Shown in pieces: positions 1 to 8,604 of a DNA stretch of 64,000 nt (positions are counted from its first letter, which is position 1; every line of letters starts with the position of its first letter). A program made the position numbers and the translations under genes. This DNA comes from CAIWHR01 sp963816925 (GTDB lineage Bacteria > Pseudomonadota > Gammaproteobacteria > Burkholderiales > Casimicrobiaceae), in contig CAWFMY010000006.1 in NCBI GenBank assembly GCA_963816925.1, positions 1-64,000 on the forward strand, written 5' to 3'. The notes below the pieces were generated by a model that saw nothing but the letters and a program-made list of their open reading frames with translations, was not told the DNA's origin and did not search any database.

Positions 1-72
1 GCTCAACGCGGACGTCCCGCATACGGGGCTTCGCCCGCGCAACGGGCCGCCGGTTAGCTTGGTTCGTTAGGC
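1..72 (+). repeat. attC site, left end cut by window
   Basis: Type A right part; R' GTTAGGC at 66-72. The R'' box lies outside the window, so the array continues to the left. Confidence 0.9.
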
Positions 73-75
73 GCA

Positions 76-504
76 ATGGCCTCATACGCTGCCAAGGTAG
101 TAGTCACGATCTTTGTAGTGCTCGCACTATTCCATTTCTACTGGGCGCTCGGCGGCCGCACAGGAAAGCACGCGGCGGTTCCAGAAGTGTCCGGCCGTCC
201 CGCCTTCGTGCCCTCGGCAGTGAGCACCTCGGTGGTCGCCATCGGCCTCGCCGCGTGTGCGTTGCTTGTCGCCTTTGCAGCGGGGCTGGTCGGTCCGCCA
301 GCCCCTCAACCATGGGTCACTTGGCTAGCCTTTGCACTCGCGTTGGCATTGCTCGCGCGTGCCATTGGCGACTTTCGCCTGGTCGGTTTTTTCAAGCGCA
401 TTCGCGGCACTCAATTTGCGCGTCTTGATAGCGTGGTCTACGCTCCACTTTGCATGGCCCTCGCTATTGCTGTCTTCTATGTTGCGCTCGCCCATCGCGC
501 CTAA
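76..504 (+). CDS. DUF3995 family membrane protein
   Basis: A 142-residue protein with four hydrophobic stretches (about residues 5-25, 47-70, 80-95, 120-138), most likely an integral membrane protein. The segment ARAIGDFRLVGFFKR followed by RLD and a final hydrophobic helix matches what I know of DUF3995 (PF13160), whose function is unknown. The ATG is three bases after the preceding R' box, whose AGG is the only ribosome-binding-like sequence. The stop TAA is inside the following R'' box, so the gene fills its cassette exactly. Confidence 0.8.
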   Translation: MASYAAKVVVTIFVVLALFHFYWALGGRTGKHAAVPEVSGRPAFVPSAVSTSVVAIGLAACALLVAFAAGLVGPPAPQPWVTWLAFALALALLARAIGDFRLVGFFKRIRGTQFARLDSVVYAPLCMALAIAVFYVALAHRA

Positions 505-582
505 CCCGGCGGTCAACACGGACGCCCTGTCGGCAGCGCTTCGCGCCCGCCGCGGGTCGCCGGTTACCTTGGTACGTTAGGC
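499..582 (+). repeat. attC site
   Basis: Type A, 84 bp, R'' GCCTAAC, R' GTTAGGC. Closes the DUF3995 cassette. Confidence 0.95.
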
Positions 583-613
583 GCCTTCGGCACCGCACAT
601 CGATGCACATCTG

Positions 614-1162
614 ATGCCCACCGAATCTACTCGTCGCCAACACTCACGCCAGGTCGCAAAGGCTGTCTTCCGGCTTACCTCGTCGGCTCTCGGAGCGGCT
701 CTGGGGCTCGGCCTGGTTCTTTTATTCGCCGACCCGCCTACCGCGCCGCTGTTCCTCGCTTCGATTGGCGGGTCGGCTATCTTTCTATTCGGCCTCACCC
801 GCGCTCCTGCAGCTCAACCGCGCGCGCTGTTCGGCGGCCACGTCGGTGGTGCGCTCATAGGCATTATTTGCTTTCAGCTGCTTGGGGACGCGCTTTGGGT
901 CTACGTTCTTGCGCTCGTTTTGACGCTCGTGTTCATGCTCGCAACCAAGACTGTGCACCCTCCTGCGGGTGCTAACCCACTGATCATGATGCACGCACAT
1001 GCCGGGCTGATTGCAATTTGGCAACCCGTCCTCGTGGCGGTCGCCATCCTCGCCCTGGTCGCGGCGGTCTGGAGTCGTCTGGTTCCCGGAATGATGCATT
1101 ACCCGTGTCAGTGGCTGGAAAAATCGCCGCCGTTTATGTCTTGGGGAGGTTGGCTTGAATGA
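614..1162 (+). CDS. HPP family membrane protein
   Basis: A 182-residue protein with a short polar N-terminus and four or five transmembrane segments. The motif HPPAG at residues 115-119, followed by ANPL, is the signature that names the HPP family (PF04982), proposed to be integral membrane transport-related proteins; some relatives have been linked to nitrite transport. The ATG at 614 is 31 bases into the cassette, and the TGA at 1160 stops just before the next attC. Length is normal for a stand-alone HPP protein, so it looks intact. Confidence 0.85.
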   Translation: MPTESTRRQHSRQVAKAVFRLTSSALGAALGLGLVLLFADPPTAPLFLASIGGSAIFLFGLTRAPAAQPRALFGGHVGGALIGIICFQLLGDALWVYVLALVLTLVFMLATKTVHPPAGANPLIMMHAHAGLIAIWQPVLVAVAILALVAAVWSRLVPGMMHYPCQWLEKSPPFMSWGGWLE

Positions 1163-1166
1163 TGGC

Positions 1167-1250
1167 GCCCAACCTCTCGCTCGACACGGACGCCCCGTCG
1201 GCGGGGCTTCGCACCCGCCGCGGGTCGCCGATTACCTTGGTTCGTCAGGC
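1167..1250 (+). repeat. attC site
   Basis: Type A, 84 bp. R'' is GCCCAAC and R' is GTCAGGC, both one base off consensus. Confidence 0.92.
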
Positions 1251-1315
1251 TTCAAGGACGCCATCTCGCGGCCGCGCACAACAGAATCAGTTTCTTCGCG
1301 TTTAGGAGAATCCCC

Positions 1316-1678
1316 ATGATGAAGCTCCTTTCTCATCTACCCGACAATGTTGTCGGCATTGCCGCTTCCGGACAAGTCGATGCAAACGATTACGAAACAG
1401 TTCTCGTCCCCGCAATCGAGACGATGCTTCAGAAACATGACCGAATTCGGTTGATCTATCTGCTAGGGCCCGATTTCATCGGATTTACCACGGGAGCTAT
1501 GTGGGACGATGCGAAAGTCGGACTCGCGCATTGGAAGGCGTGCGAACGAATCGCCGTTGTCACAGACGTACCCTGGGTCGCACATGCGACGCAAATGTTC
1601 AAGTTTCTGATGCCGAACTTGGTCAGGGTATTCTCGCTTCATGAGCAGGCCGATGCGGAGAAGTGGATTGCGGCCTAA
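1316..1678 (+). CDS. SpoIIAA-like (STAS-related) protein
   Basis: A 120-residue soluble protein of the SpoIIAA-like family (PF11964). It begins with LPDNVVGIAASGQVDANDYE, continues through RLIYLLGPDF, and contains the family's typical tract AVVTDVPWVAHAT. These are small alpha/beta proteins resembling the anti-sigma antagonist fold; no biochemical role is established for most. A good ribosome binding site (TAGGAGAA, about 1302-1309) precedes ATGATG at 1316, so either ATG could start. The TAA lies in R''. Confidence 0.85.
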   Translation: MMKLLSHLPDNVVGIAASGQVDANDYETVLVPAIETMLQKHDRIRLIYLLGPDFIGFTTGAMWDDAKVGLAHWKACERIAVVTDVPWVAHATQMFKFLMPNLVRVFSLHEQADAEKWIAA

Positions 1679-1756
1679 CCCGTCGGTCAACGCGAACGCC
1701 CCGCGTGCGCGGCTTCGCCCGCACCGCGGGTCGCCGGTTACCTTGGTACGTTAGGC
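1673..1756 (+). repeat. attC site
   Basis: Type A, 84 bp, consensus R'' and R'. The inner stem differs from its neighbours (CCGCGTGCGCGGCTTCGCC). Confidence 0.95.
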
Positions 1757-1906
1757 GTCCGTGGCGTTGAAGAGTCGGACCACCCACTTTCCGATTGAAG
1801 TATCGCGCGCAGTTTTGCCAAATCCGACCAGTCTTTCGGACTGGTGGACGGAGCCGCACTAGCGGCCACCTTATGCGGGAAATGTAGCGACCGATGGAGG
1901 CTACAC

Positions 1907-2881
1907 ATGCACTTGAAGAGCTTTGCGATGGCGTGCCTTATCGCCTGGTTTTGCCCCATTTCGCCTTCGCTCGCCGCCGATGCACGGCCGTCTATTCGGG
2001 TGTATCACGTCGGTGTCCTCGCTAACTCGTCCCCCGAGCAATTGGCGGAGCCAATGGACGCGCTCAAATCGGCGTTGCGGGAACTCGGCTGGAAGGATGA
2101 TCGCTTGAAGTTTACCGAGCGCTGGGCGAATCGGCATCGCGAAAAGTTGCCCACCCTCGCAAACGAACTTGTCGAAATTCCAGTCGATGTCATCGTCGCC
2201 TTCGGCACATCAAGCGTCGAAGCGGCGGCACGAGCCACACGGACGATTCCCATTGTCTTTCCGCTCGGCTGGGATCCGGTAGGGGATAAGCTTGTCCAAA
2301 GCCTAGGTCGTCCGGGTGGCAACGTGACCGGACTTTCCACGATGGCTCCTGATTTATATGCAAAGGAACTGGCTCTCCTTAAGGAGGCACTGCCAGCTCT
2401 TCGTCGGGTCGGTGTCTTGACTGACGCTGAAAATCCAAACGGCGCCGAGATCGTGCGCGCGATGCGGGCCACGAGCGCGAAACTTGATGTTGACATCCGC
2501 ACGGTCGATATTCGGCCGCTCGAGACTCTGGACGAGCGTCTGCGCAAAATTGCCGACGACGGAGCGCAGGCTCTGACCGGATTCGTCAACTTTCCGGATG
2601 TGCTCGAAAAATGTATTGCCTTCGGCCTTTCGCGTCACATAGTATTGGCTGGATACACGGACCGCCCGCCGGGCCTGCTTTCGCTAGAGGTGGACGAGAT
2701 AGAGATCACGCGCCGCGCGGCCGGTTACGTCGATAAGGTCCTCCGGGGGGCCAGACCTAGCGACTTGCCAGTCGAACAGCCAACACGATTTAAGCTCATC
2801 GTTAACGTCAGAACAGCCAGTGAATTCAAGTTGGTGGTTCCGAATAGCTTGTTGTTGCGCGCTGATGAAGTCATTCGGTGA
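1907..2881 (+). CDS. ABC transporter substrate-binding protein (PF04392), copy 1
   Basis: A 324-residue periplasmic binding protein of the ABC_sub_bind family. An ATG at 1907 with GGAGG six bases upstream gives a Sec-type signal peptide (MHLKSFAMACLIAWF, ending ...SLAAD). The longer frame from 1844 is less likely. The family core LGRPGGNVTGLS and the C-terminal pattern AGYVDKVLRGARPSDLPVEQP, ending in RADEVIR, are intact. It is the only one of the eight copies here without a twin-arginine signal. No permease or ATPase gene is nearby; the ligand is unknown (relatives may bind amino acids or aromatic compounds). Confidence 0.88.
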   Translation: MHLKSFAMACLIAWFCPISPSLAADARPSIRVYHVGVLANSSPEQLAEPMDALKSALRELGWKDDRLKFTERWANRHREKLPTLANELVEIPVDVIVAFGTSSVEAAARATRTIPIVFPLGWDPVGDKLVQSLGRPGGNVTGLSTMAPDLYAKELALLKEALPALRRVGVLTDAENPNGAEIVRAMRATSAKLDVDIRTVDIRPLETLDERLRKIADDGAQALTGFVNFPDVLEKCIAFGLSRHIVLAGYTDRPPGLLSLEVDEIEITRRAAGYVDKVLRGARPSDLPVEQPTRFKLIVNVRTASEFKLVVPNSLLLRADEVIR

Positions 2882-2907
2882 TTCCTAGTCATTCCTCCGA
2901 ACCGTAC

Positions 2908-2991
2908 GCCTAACCTCGCGGTCAACACGGACGCCCCGTCGGCGGCGCTTCGCGCCCGCCGCGGCTCGCCGGTTACCTTGGTACGTTAGCT
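2908..2991 (+). repeat. attC site with R' GTTAGCT
   Basis: Type A, 84 bp, R'' GCCTAAC. The unusual last six bases TTAGCT belong to the next cassette and are matched by that cassette's own R'' (AGCTAAC). Confidence 0.9.
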
Positions 2992-3011
2992 CTCTTAACC
3001 AATCCGTGGTC

Positions 3012-3941
3012 ATGTCTATATTCATCCGGCCCGTAACGCGCATCGTGTCTAAATCTCTAGTCGTGCTTGCGTTTCTGATAGCCGCTGGTGCATCGATCGC
3101 CTCGGACACGTGCACGCCTGTAAGGCCCAGCGGTTTGTCTGCCGAGGCCGTTGATCAGACCGTCCTGCGAAAGGTCGCCGAGGCCGTCCAAGTTCCGGCG
3201 GAGCGAATCGACACGCGAATGACTATCAAGCAGCTCGACCCAACAGACAACGTGCCGGTGACCTACGCGTTTGTCGTCGTCGGCATTGGAGAGGCTCTTG
3301 CCTTCGATTCTGGGGCTGCCTTTTATAAGGCAAACAGGGCTACCGGTAAACAATATCCCTGGGAGGGGGTTACAGTCGCCACGATGCAGATTCTTGCACG
3401 CAAGGCCTACTTCGCTGGAACCGACGCCCCTCCGCCATCGGCTCCTGGCGGCGCTACGTACAAGACACGGCGCTTTTCCGTTGCTGTGCCGAGCCAACCG
3501 TCCAATTGGTCATTTGTCGTTTGCAATCACGATCGGTTTGCGTTTCGGTCGCAGGACGCGACGGCCAATGATGTATACATCGCTGCTGCGGGACACATCA
3601 GCCTAGAGCCGTTCTCGAACGACGAGACCTTTCTCGCACAAGTCAGAGTCGCGATGGCATCAGAAGCGCCCACCGGGCATGCGATCACTTCTATTGACTT
3701 AAGAATGTTGAAGCGGCCTGGCCCGCCCTGTGCATTAGCCTCCGCCGAGTTAACGCCGACCGTGCCTCCCGCGCAGACTTCCGGCAGCCCGCGATACACT
3801 ATTTACGCGCGTTTCTGCTACGACTCGGAGTACCCATATCTAGGCTATTTGGCGTATTTCTCTCATCAAGGCCGGGCGTCTGCCAGCGACGTTCGTACAA
3901 TGGCGATGTCGTACTTTGACGGGGTGAAAGCGGCGCGATGA
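3012..3941 (+). CDS. Secreted protein of unknown function
   Basis: About 309 residues from the ATG at 3012; a GTG six bases earlier would add two residues. The N-terminus (residues 10-31) is a hydrophobic signal peptide ending in ASIASD, followed by a mature domain with scattered cysteines (CTPVRPS, VVCNHDRF, PGPPCAL, RFCYDSE). I recognise no family. The gene ends with TGA at 3939-3941, just before the attC. It fills a large cassette with both boundary hexamers intact, so it is probably a functional periplasmic or secreted protein. Confidence 0.7.
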   Translation: MSIFIRPVTRIVSKSLVVLAFLIAAGASIASDTCTPVRPSGLSAEAVDQTVLRKVAEAVQVPAERIDTRMTIKQLDPTDNVPVTYAFVVVGIGEALAFDSGAAFYKANRATGKQYPWEGVTVATMQILARKAYFAGTDAPPPSAPGGATYKTRRFSVAVPSQPSNWSFVVCNHDRFAFRSQDATANDVYIAAAGHISLEPFSNDETFLAQVRVAMASEAPTGHAITSIDLRMLKRPGPPCALASAELTPTVPPAQTSGSPRYTIYARFCYDSEYPYLGYLAYFSHQGRASASDVRTMAMSYFDGVKAAR

Positions 3942-3945
3942 AGAG

Positions 3946-4028
3946 AGCTAACCCGTCGCTCAACGCGGACGTCCCGCATGCGGGGCTTCGCCCGGTAGCG
4001 GGCCGCCGGTTAGCTTGGTTCGTTAGGG
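3946..4028 (+). repeat. attC site with R'' AGCTAAC and R' GTTAGGG
   Basis: Type A, 83 bp. R'' is complementary to this cassette's own 5' hexamer (TTAGCT). The R' bases TTAGGG belong to the following cassette. Confidence 0.9.
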
Positions 4029-4033
4029 CTCGT

Positions 4034-4372
4034 ATGGTTTCCGCCAAAATGTTCGAAGAGTTTGAAGTCGACCTGGACCGCCGCCTTCGCGAATTGGGTT
4101 ATTCCAAAACGGCGCGCGAGATCGACGGTCCGTTCGGGTCACACTTTGCTCAGTTTCAAAACGGCGAAATTGCCTATCGCCTCCTCTGGGATGGGCGCGA
4201 AAATTGGTTGGCCCTCGAGCGTGCGGTGGTCACGCCGGACGACCCCGTGAAGTGGCGTGATATCTCGCTGCAACGTTTTCCGTCGTTGGCCACGCCGAAG
4301 GACGGGGTCGTGGCCGCGTTTCAGGCAATTTGCGCAGCTTTGGAGCGTGAGGTCAATGCAGTCGAGCCCTAA
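4034..4372 (+). CDS. Small hypothetical protein
   Basis: A 112-residue, acidic, soluble protein starting at the ATG five bases after the attC. The longer frame running back through the attC is not used. It contains LDRRLRELGYSKTAREIDG and a C-terminal helix AFQAICAALEREV. No signal peptide or membrane segment; family not recognised. The TAA is inside the R'' box CCCTAAC. Confidence 0.65.
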   Translation: MVSAKMFEEFEVDLDRRLRELGYSKTAREIDGPFGSHFAQFQNGEIAYRLLWDGRENWLALERAVVTPDDPVKWRDISLQRFPSLATPKDGVVAAFQAICAALEREVNAVEP

Positions 4373-4450
4373 CCCGGCGGTCAACACGGACGCCCCGCGT
4401 GCGCGGCTTCGCCTGCGCCGCGGGTCGCCGGTTACCTTGATACGTTGGGC
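4367..4450 (+). repeat. attC site with R'' CCCTAAC and R' GTTGGGC
   Basis: Type A, 84 bp. CCCTAAC pairs exactly with this cassette's 5' hexamer TTAGGG. Confidence 0.92.
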
Positions 4451-4582
4451 GTCAAAACAAGTGTACGCACTCGGACCCATTCCGCCACACTCCAAATGTG
4501 AAATCGTCATAGCCTTCTCGGGCAGCATCCCTACCAATGCTCTCGAGGCGTAGACTTCGCGGCAGGTCCAGACGGAGGGGTC

Positions 4583-5572
4583 ATGGGCAAAATCCAACGC
4601 CGACGCTTTCTGCTCTCGGCGAGCGCTCTCCTGGTCGCTCCATTTGCTGCCGATGCGCAGCAGGCGGGGAAGGTGTGGCGCATTGGGGTACTCCGGCCAG
4701 GACCGGACAATGCGGTTTTTCGTCAAAACTTTGATCCATTCCGGCAGGCGCTGCGCGAACTCCGATTCATAGAGGGGTCGAACCTTACGATCGAATATCG
4801 GGTGCGAGCCGGAAAACCGGAGGAAATACTTACCCTCGCGTCCGATTTGGTGCGAGCAAAGGTGGACGTAATTCTGGCCATCTCTTCAGCGGGAGTGAGC
4901 GCGGCCGCGAAAGCAACTACGTCCATTCCGATCGTGGCGGTTGATCTCGAGTCAGATCCCATAGCAATGGGGTTCGTCGCAAGCCTAGCTCGCCCCGGGG
5001 GAAACATCACCGGGCTGTTTCTCGATTTTCCTGAGCTGAGTGGCAAGTGGATCCAGCATCTGAAGGAAGCAATACCGAAACTAGCCCGCGCCGCCGTGCT
5101 TTGGGACCCGGCTACAGGCCCTACCGTCTTGAGGGCAGCCGAGGCAGCGGGATCCTCGATGCGGGTGCAACTTCTCCAGATGGAAGCGTGGAGCCCTGCG
5201 GATTTTACGCGCGCATTTGAATCGGCGGCAGTGCAGAAGGCGGAAGCGCTTCTGGCACTGTCCTCACCTGTATTCAACTCGGCCCGGAAGGAGATCGCGG
5301 AGCTGGCGGTAAAGCACCGAATGCCGACCATGATGCCCTTTCCCAATTTTGCCGACGACGGTGGGTTAATGGCATACGGGCCGCACCTCTCGCGCATGTT
5401 CCGGCAGGCCGCGGGCGTTATGGTCAAAGTCCTGCACGGTGCGCAGCCGCGGGAGATCCCCATCGAGCGACCCACGCGTTTCGAGCTGGCCGTCAATCTG
5501 AAGACTGCCAGAACGCTTGGCATCACTATCCCGCAGTCGCTGCTGGTGCGCGCCGACCGGGTGATCGAATGA
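4583..5572 (+). CDS. ABC transporter substrate-binding protein (PF04392), copy 2
   Basis: A 329-residue protein. ATG 4583 follows GGAGGGG. The signal peptide has a twin-arginine motif (RRRFLLSASALL) and a cleavage region ADAQQ. The family signature SLARPGGNITGLF and the C-terminal block RPTRFELAVNLKTARTLG are present, ending in RADRVIE. The cassette has a 130-base leader and a 3' untranslated segment resembling those of copies at 34.0 and 45.1 kb. It has no transporter partners, so it either feeds a distant permease or acts as a sensor or scavenging protein (inference). Confidence 0.88.
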   Translation: MGKIQRRRFLLSASALLVAPFAADAQQAGKVWRIGVLRPGPDNAVFRQNFDPFRQALRELRFIEGSNLTIEYRVRAGKPEEILTLASDLVRAKVDVILAISSAGVSAAAKATTSIPIVAVDLESDPIAMGFVASLARPGGNITGLFLDFPELSGKWIQHLKEAIPKLARAAVLWDPATGPTVLRAAEAAGSSMRVQLLQMEAWSPADFTRAFESAAVQKAEALLALSSPVFNSARKEIAELAVKHRMPTMMPFPNFADDGGLMAYGPHLSRMFRQAAGVMVKVLHGAQPREIPIERPTRFELAVNLKTARTLGITIPQSLLVRADRVIE

Positions 5573-5619
5573 CCGCTCATCGCAGAGTTCGGACCGCGGG
5601 CATGCTGATTGATGATGAC

Positions 5620-5710
5620 GCCCAACCCGGCGCTCAACCGGACGCGCCGGTATGCGGCTTCAACATGGCGAGCATCGGCGCGGCCCGCCGGTTAGCTTGA
5701 TACGTTAGGC
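5620..5710 (+). repeat. attC site, type B
   Basis: 91 bp, R'' GCCCAAC (exact complement of this cassette's 5' TTGGGC), R' GTTAGGC. The inner part GGTATGCGGCTTCAACATGG is unlike type A. Confidence 0.9.
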
Positions 5711-5714
5711 GTCC

Positions 5715-6146
5715 GTGACCAGGCTCCTGCGAAACATGGGTATCTTCGTGGCACTCTTGCTGTTGGCGAGATTTGTCATTCCACTTGGGGGTCTCGGCTG
5801 GGCCGACTCGTTCACGAACGACCGCATCTTCACGATCACATTCGGTTGGCTTGATTGGTCTCAGCTGATCACCTGGGCTTTCCCAACCATCGTCTTCGTC
5901 TGCCTTGGCGCGCTCCTCTCATTGCTGAGGGTCGGCCCCAAAGCAAACCTTTGGGCGATTGTTCTGGGCACGCTTTATAGTGTGGAACGGTGGATCAACT
6001 CCACAAATCATTTCGCTCCGTCGGCCGCGCTGTATCTCTATTTTTGGGTGTACGGAGAGCTCTTCGTTCCACCGTTGGCGGCGTGGGGCGGGGCTGCGAT
6101 TGCCCAGGCACTTGCACGGCGGCACCACCAGCATGTGGCCGCCTAA
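5715..6146 (+). CDS. Small integral membrane protein
   Basis: A 143-residue protein from a GTG four bases after R'. Four hydrophobic segments (about residues 7-26, 48-70, 76-90, 105-135) suggest a four-helix membrane protein with a histidine-rich C-terminus (RRHHQHV). The family is not recognised. The stop TAA overlaps R''. An internal ATG (residue 9) is a possible alternative start. Confidence 0.65.
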   Translation: MTRLLRNMGIFVALLLLARFVIPLGGLGWADSFTNDRIFTITFGWLDWSQLITWAFPTIVFVCLGALLSLLRVGPKANLWAIVLGTLYSVERWINSTNHFAPSAALYLYFWVYGELFVPPLAAWGGAAIAQALARRHHQHVAA

Positions 6147-6224
6147 CCTCGCGGTCAACACGGACGTCCCGCCGGCAGCGCTTCGCGCCGGCCGCGGGTC
6201 GCCGGTTACCTTGGTTCGTTAGGC
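6141..6224 (+). repeat. attC site
   Basis: Type A, 84 bp, consensus R'' and R'. Confidence 0.95.
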
Positions 6225-6355
6225 GCCATGATGCGGGCGCTCCGCCGCTCCCACCCATACACGTCCGCCTATGGTGGCCGTGCACGTCGGCGCCACTCTC
6301 AATGCGGGACAGTCGTGTGGGCGCTGACGTAATATGTGCCATAGGGAGGACAAAA

Positions 6356-7366
6356 ATGAACAAGGTACAGTGGGCGGCGCTTGTGGGAGGTCTGTGCATC
6401 ACTGCGCCCGCATCCGCGGTCGCTCCGCAGCGGACGTTCGTAGCTTCGTATGGCCAGGACACCAATCCGTGCAGCTTGACGGCGCCATGCCGCGGCTTTC
6501 AGGCCGCGATTGACGCAGTCACTGCCGGCGGCGAAGTGGTGGCACTCGACTCTGCCGGCTATGGAACGTTTGTCATCAACAAGGCAGCTTCGATCTCAGC
6601 CCCCGACGGCGTGTATGCCGGTATCACCGTCTCCGGTGCGGGAAAGGGAATCGATGTCGTTATGGGAATGAGCCAGAACGTTAGGCTGCGCGGGCTGACG
6701 ATCACCAGTCAGAGTGGTCAGAACGCGATAGGTATAAATTTTAACGCCCTGGGGATACTGGAGATCGAGCGCATGCGAATCGATGGAATGGCGACCGCCA
6801 TTGCCATTGGCGGCGCCACGCGAGCCCTAATCCGCGATACTTTTTTGTTCAATAACGAGATGGGAATCGGTATCGTTTCGGGCACGGTCTTCGCCGACGT
6901 AACAATCGAACGTACGACGATTTCCCAGTCGAGCTACGCCGCGATTCAGACTTCCGGCGCCGTTGAACTTACGATTGATCATGCACTGTTGGCAAACCCT
7001 AGCGGAACCATGAACGGTATCCAAATCAAAACGTCCGCTCCCGACGTTGGTCCAGCGCGCGCTCACATTTCCAACTCGACAATCAGAGGCTTCACTGCAG
7101 CCGTGAACACCCAAGTCATCGGTGCGGCACCACCGATAACAGTTTCCATCGGCGGGAGCGAGATTTCGCAGAGTTGGACAGCGATCAGAATGGAGGGTAG
7201 CGCCGGAGAGCTCGCGTTGGATGGCAATCGCCTTACCCATCTCACATATGCATTTGAAATCAGTCCGGGCGCAACCGTCTTCACTTCCGGGACCAACTAC
7301 ATTGCCGATTACGGGGTTCTTCAAACAGGTGGCGGTACGTTAGCACCGCCGGGCGGGCGGTACTAG
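6356..7366 (+). CDS. Secreted right-handed beta-helix protein
   Basis: A 336-residue protein from ATG 6356, preceded by AGGGAGG, with a Sec signal peptide ending APASAVA. The mature part opens with RTFVASYGQDTNPCSLTAPC, a common start of pectate-lyase-like beta-helix proteins, and then has repeated short strands (LRGLTITSQ, RALIRDTFLFNN, ADVTIERTTIS, ELTIDHALL, AHISNSTIRGF, VSIGGSEIS). Likely a surface or secreted carbohydrate-related or adhesion protein. No catalytic residues can be assigned by eye. It ends 72 bases before the attC. Confidence 0.8.
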   Translation: MNKVQWAALVGGLCITAPASAVAPQRTFVASYGQDTNPCSLTAPCRGFQAAIDAVTAGGEVVALDSAGYGTFVINKAASISAPDGVYAGITVSGAGKGIDVVMGMSQNVRLRGLTITSQSGQNAIGINFNALGILEIERMRIDGMATAIAIGGATRALIRDTFLFNNEMGIGIVSGTVFADVTIERTTISQSSYAAIQTSGAVELTIDHALLANPSGTMNGIQIKTSAPDVGPARAHISNSTIRGFTAAVNTQVIGAAPPITVSIGGSEISQSWTAIRMEGSAGELALDGNRLTHLTYAFEISPGATVFTSGTNYIADYGVLQTGGGTLAPPGGRY

Positions 7367-7438
7367 CGTCGCACCCTAGTACATTTTGTTCCAGCAGCCG
7401 CGGGCGCGTATTTCGGCGTCACGGGTCGTAAACATGAC

Positions 7439-7522
7439 GCCTAACCTCTCGGTCAACACGGACGCCCCGTCGGCGGCGCTGCGCGCCCGCCGCGGGTCGC
7501 CGGTTACCTTGATATGTTAGGC
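7439..7522 (+). repeat. attC site
   Basis: Type A, 84 bp, consensus R'' and R'. Confidence 0.95.
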
Positions 7523-7539
7523 CCCACCCTGGTATCGCC

Positions 7540-7692
7540 ATGAATAACCACCTGCTGACCGTCGCAATTCTAATCGGTGCGATTCTCGCGTATTGGTTTG
7601 GGTTTGCGATCGCAAGTGTGGTCACACTCGTCGTCGGTATCGCGCTTGAGCTTTGGTTCTACATCCGTGTCCTCCCCCGCCGAAATCGCTAG
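7540..7692 (+). CDS. Small membrane protein (50 residues)
   Basis: Short frame beginning MNNHLLTVAIL at 7540 and ending LPRRNR with TAG at 7690-7692. Two hydrophobic helices (about residues 5-22 and 25-42) are followed by a basic tail. The protein is clearly related to the 79-residue product at 25734: both share the pattern HL-TVAIL near the start and ALELWF-R near the end. Function unknown. The relationship between two separate cassettes argues that this tiny gene is real. Confidence 0.7.
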   Translation: MNNHLLTVAILIGAILAYWFGFAIASVVTLVVGIALELWFYIRVLPRRNR

Positions 7693-7746
7693 TCGACTTG
7701 TCATGCACCTCTTGGACCAGCGGGTGCCACGGCCTGGGTCCTCGGG

Positions 7747-7830
7747 GCCAAACCCGGCGGTCAACACGGACGCCCCGTCGGCGGCGCTGCGCGCCCGCCG
7801 CAGGTCGCCGGTTACCTTGGTTCGTTAGGC
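7747..7830 (+). repeat. attC site
   Basis: Type A, 84 bp; R'' is GCCAAAC (one change), R' GTTAGGC. Confidence 0.92.
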
Positions 7831-7835
7831 TTCTC

Positions 7836-8288
7836 ATGAGCGACAACGTCGTCCAAAGTGATACGCCCTCGCGCAGAAGGAGAGGCATCGTCGTGTGGTG
7901 CCTAATTGTCATTGGGGTGGCCGGGTTTCTTCGCTCCCTCCGAGATGTGACCTATGGAGTCGAAGTTCCGAAAGGCGTCTCGCCTAGTCTCGCCAGCGCA
8001 ATGACAGACATGGGTTGGCTCCAGATTTCAGCAACGCTTGTCGGAGGCGTGCTGAGCGCGCTCATGGCTTGGTATTTCTTTCACATGAGCCGGAAGGTAA
8101 TCGTGGTTCTCTACGCGATGCTCGCTTTGGCCGTTACATCGGCAATGTTGCAATTGATTTTCAATCCGCCATTTCGCGCATGGATCGCGGCTACTGGGCT
8201 GTGGCCATTGCTGATTTCGTTGATCTTTTATATTGCGCTAATCGCATACGCACACCATCTCAATGGAAACAATCGCCTTGAGGCCTAA
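7836..8288 (+). CDS. Integral membrane protein of unknown function
   Basis: A 150-residue protein with an N-terminal basic cluster (SRRRRG) and four predicted transmembrane helices (about residues 17-33, 63-84, 88-108, 118-140). The ATG is five bases after R', and the TAA is in the next R''. No recognised family motif. The loop between helices 1 and 2 (VEVPKGVSPSLA) would lie outside if the basic N-terminus is cytoplasmic. Confidence 0.65.
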   Translation: MSDNVVQSDTPSRRRRGIVVWCLIVIGVAGFLRSLRDVTYGVEVPKGVSPSLASAMTDMGWLQISATLVGGVLSALMAWYFFHMSRKVIVVLYAMLALAVTSAMLQLIFNPPFRAWIAATGLWPLLISLIFYIALIAYAHHLNGNNRLEA

Positions 8289-8366
8289 CCCCGCGGTCAA
8301 CATGGACGTCCCGTGGGCAGCGCTTCGCGCCCGCCGCGCGTCGCCGGTTAGCTTGATTCGTTAGGC
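8283..8366 (+). repeat. attC site
   Basis: Type A (GTTAGCTTG right arm), 84 bp, consensus R'' and R'. Confidence 0.94.
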
Positions 8367-8558
8367 GTCAGGCCGGTCGGCGTTGGCGTTTCTGTTCGTG
8401 CATCGTCCCGTTGCGCCACCGTCCAAATCGTGTCTGTGGGCGGCATTGCCAAGGAAGGCGTTTGGGCGCAGATTTGCGGAACTCGAGCAGTGTGCAGCGC
8501 TGCGCCACCATTCACCACTATGTCTCGCTTGCCTCGCCGTTCTCCATGCCACGGTCAT
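8367..8558 (+). other. Cassette body without recognisable gene
   Basis: Between a full attC and a damaged attC tail. A 68-codon frame begins at 8383 and runs into the attC remnant, but it has no start context and no recognisable motif. I see no convincing gene. Confidence 0.5.
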
Positions 8559-8591
8559 CGCGGGCCGCCGGGTGAGCATGTTGAGTTAGGC
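8559..8591 (+). repeat. attC right-arm remnant
   Basis: CGGGCCGCCGGGTGAGCATG, then a GTTAGGC at 8585-8591, resembles only the right third of an attC. No R'' or left arm is visible upstream, so this is probably a deletion scar. Confidence 0.6.
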
Positions 8592-8604
8592 GAGTCAAGC
8601 CTCG

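Noticed and set aside
5990..7366. A 458-codon frame covering the beta-helix gene
   Set aside because: Its first 120 codons translate the preceding gene and attC; the real start at 6356 has a ribosome site and a signal peptide.
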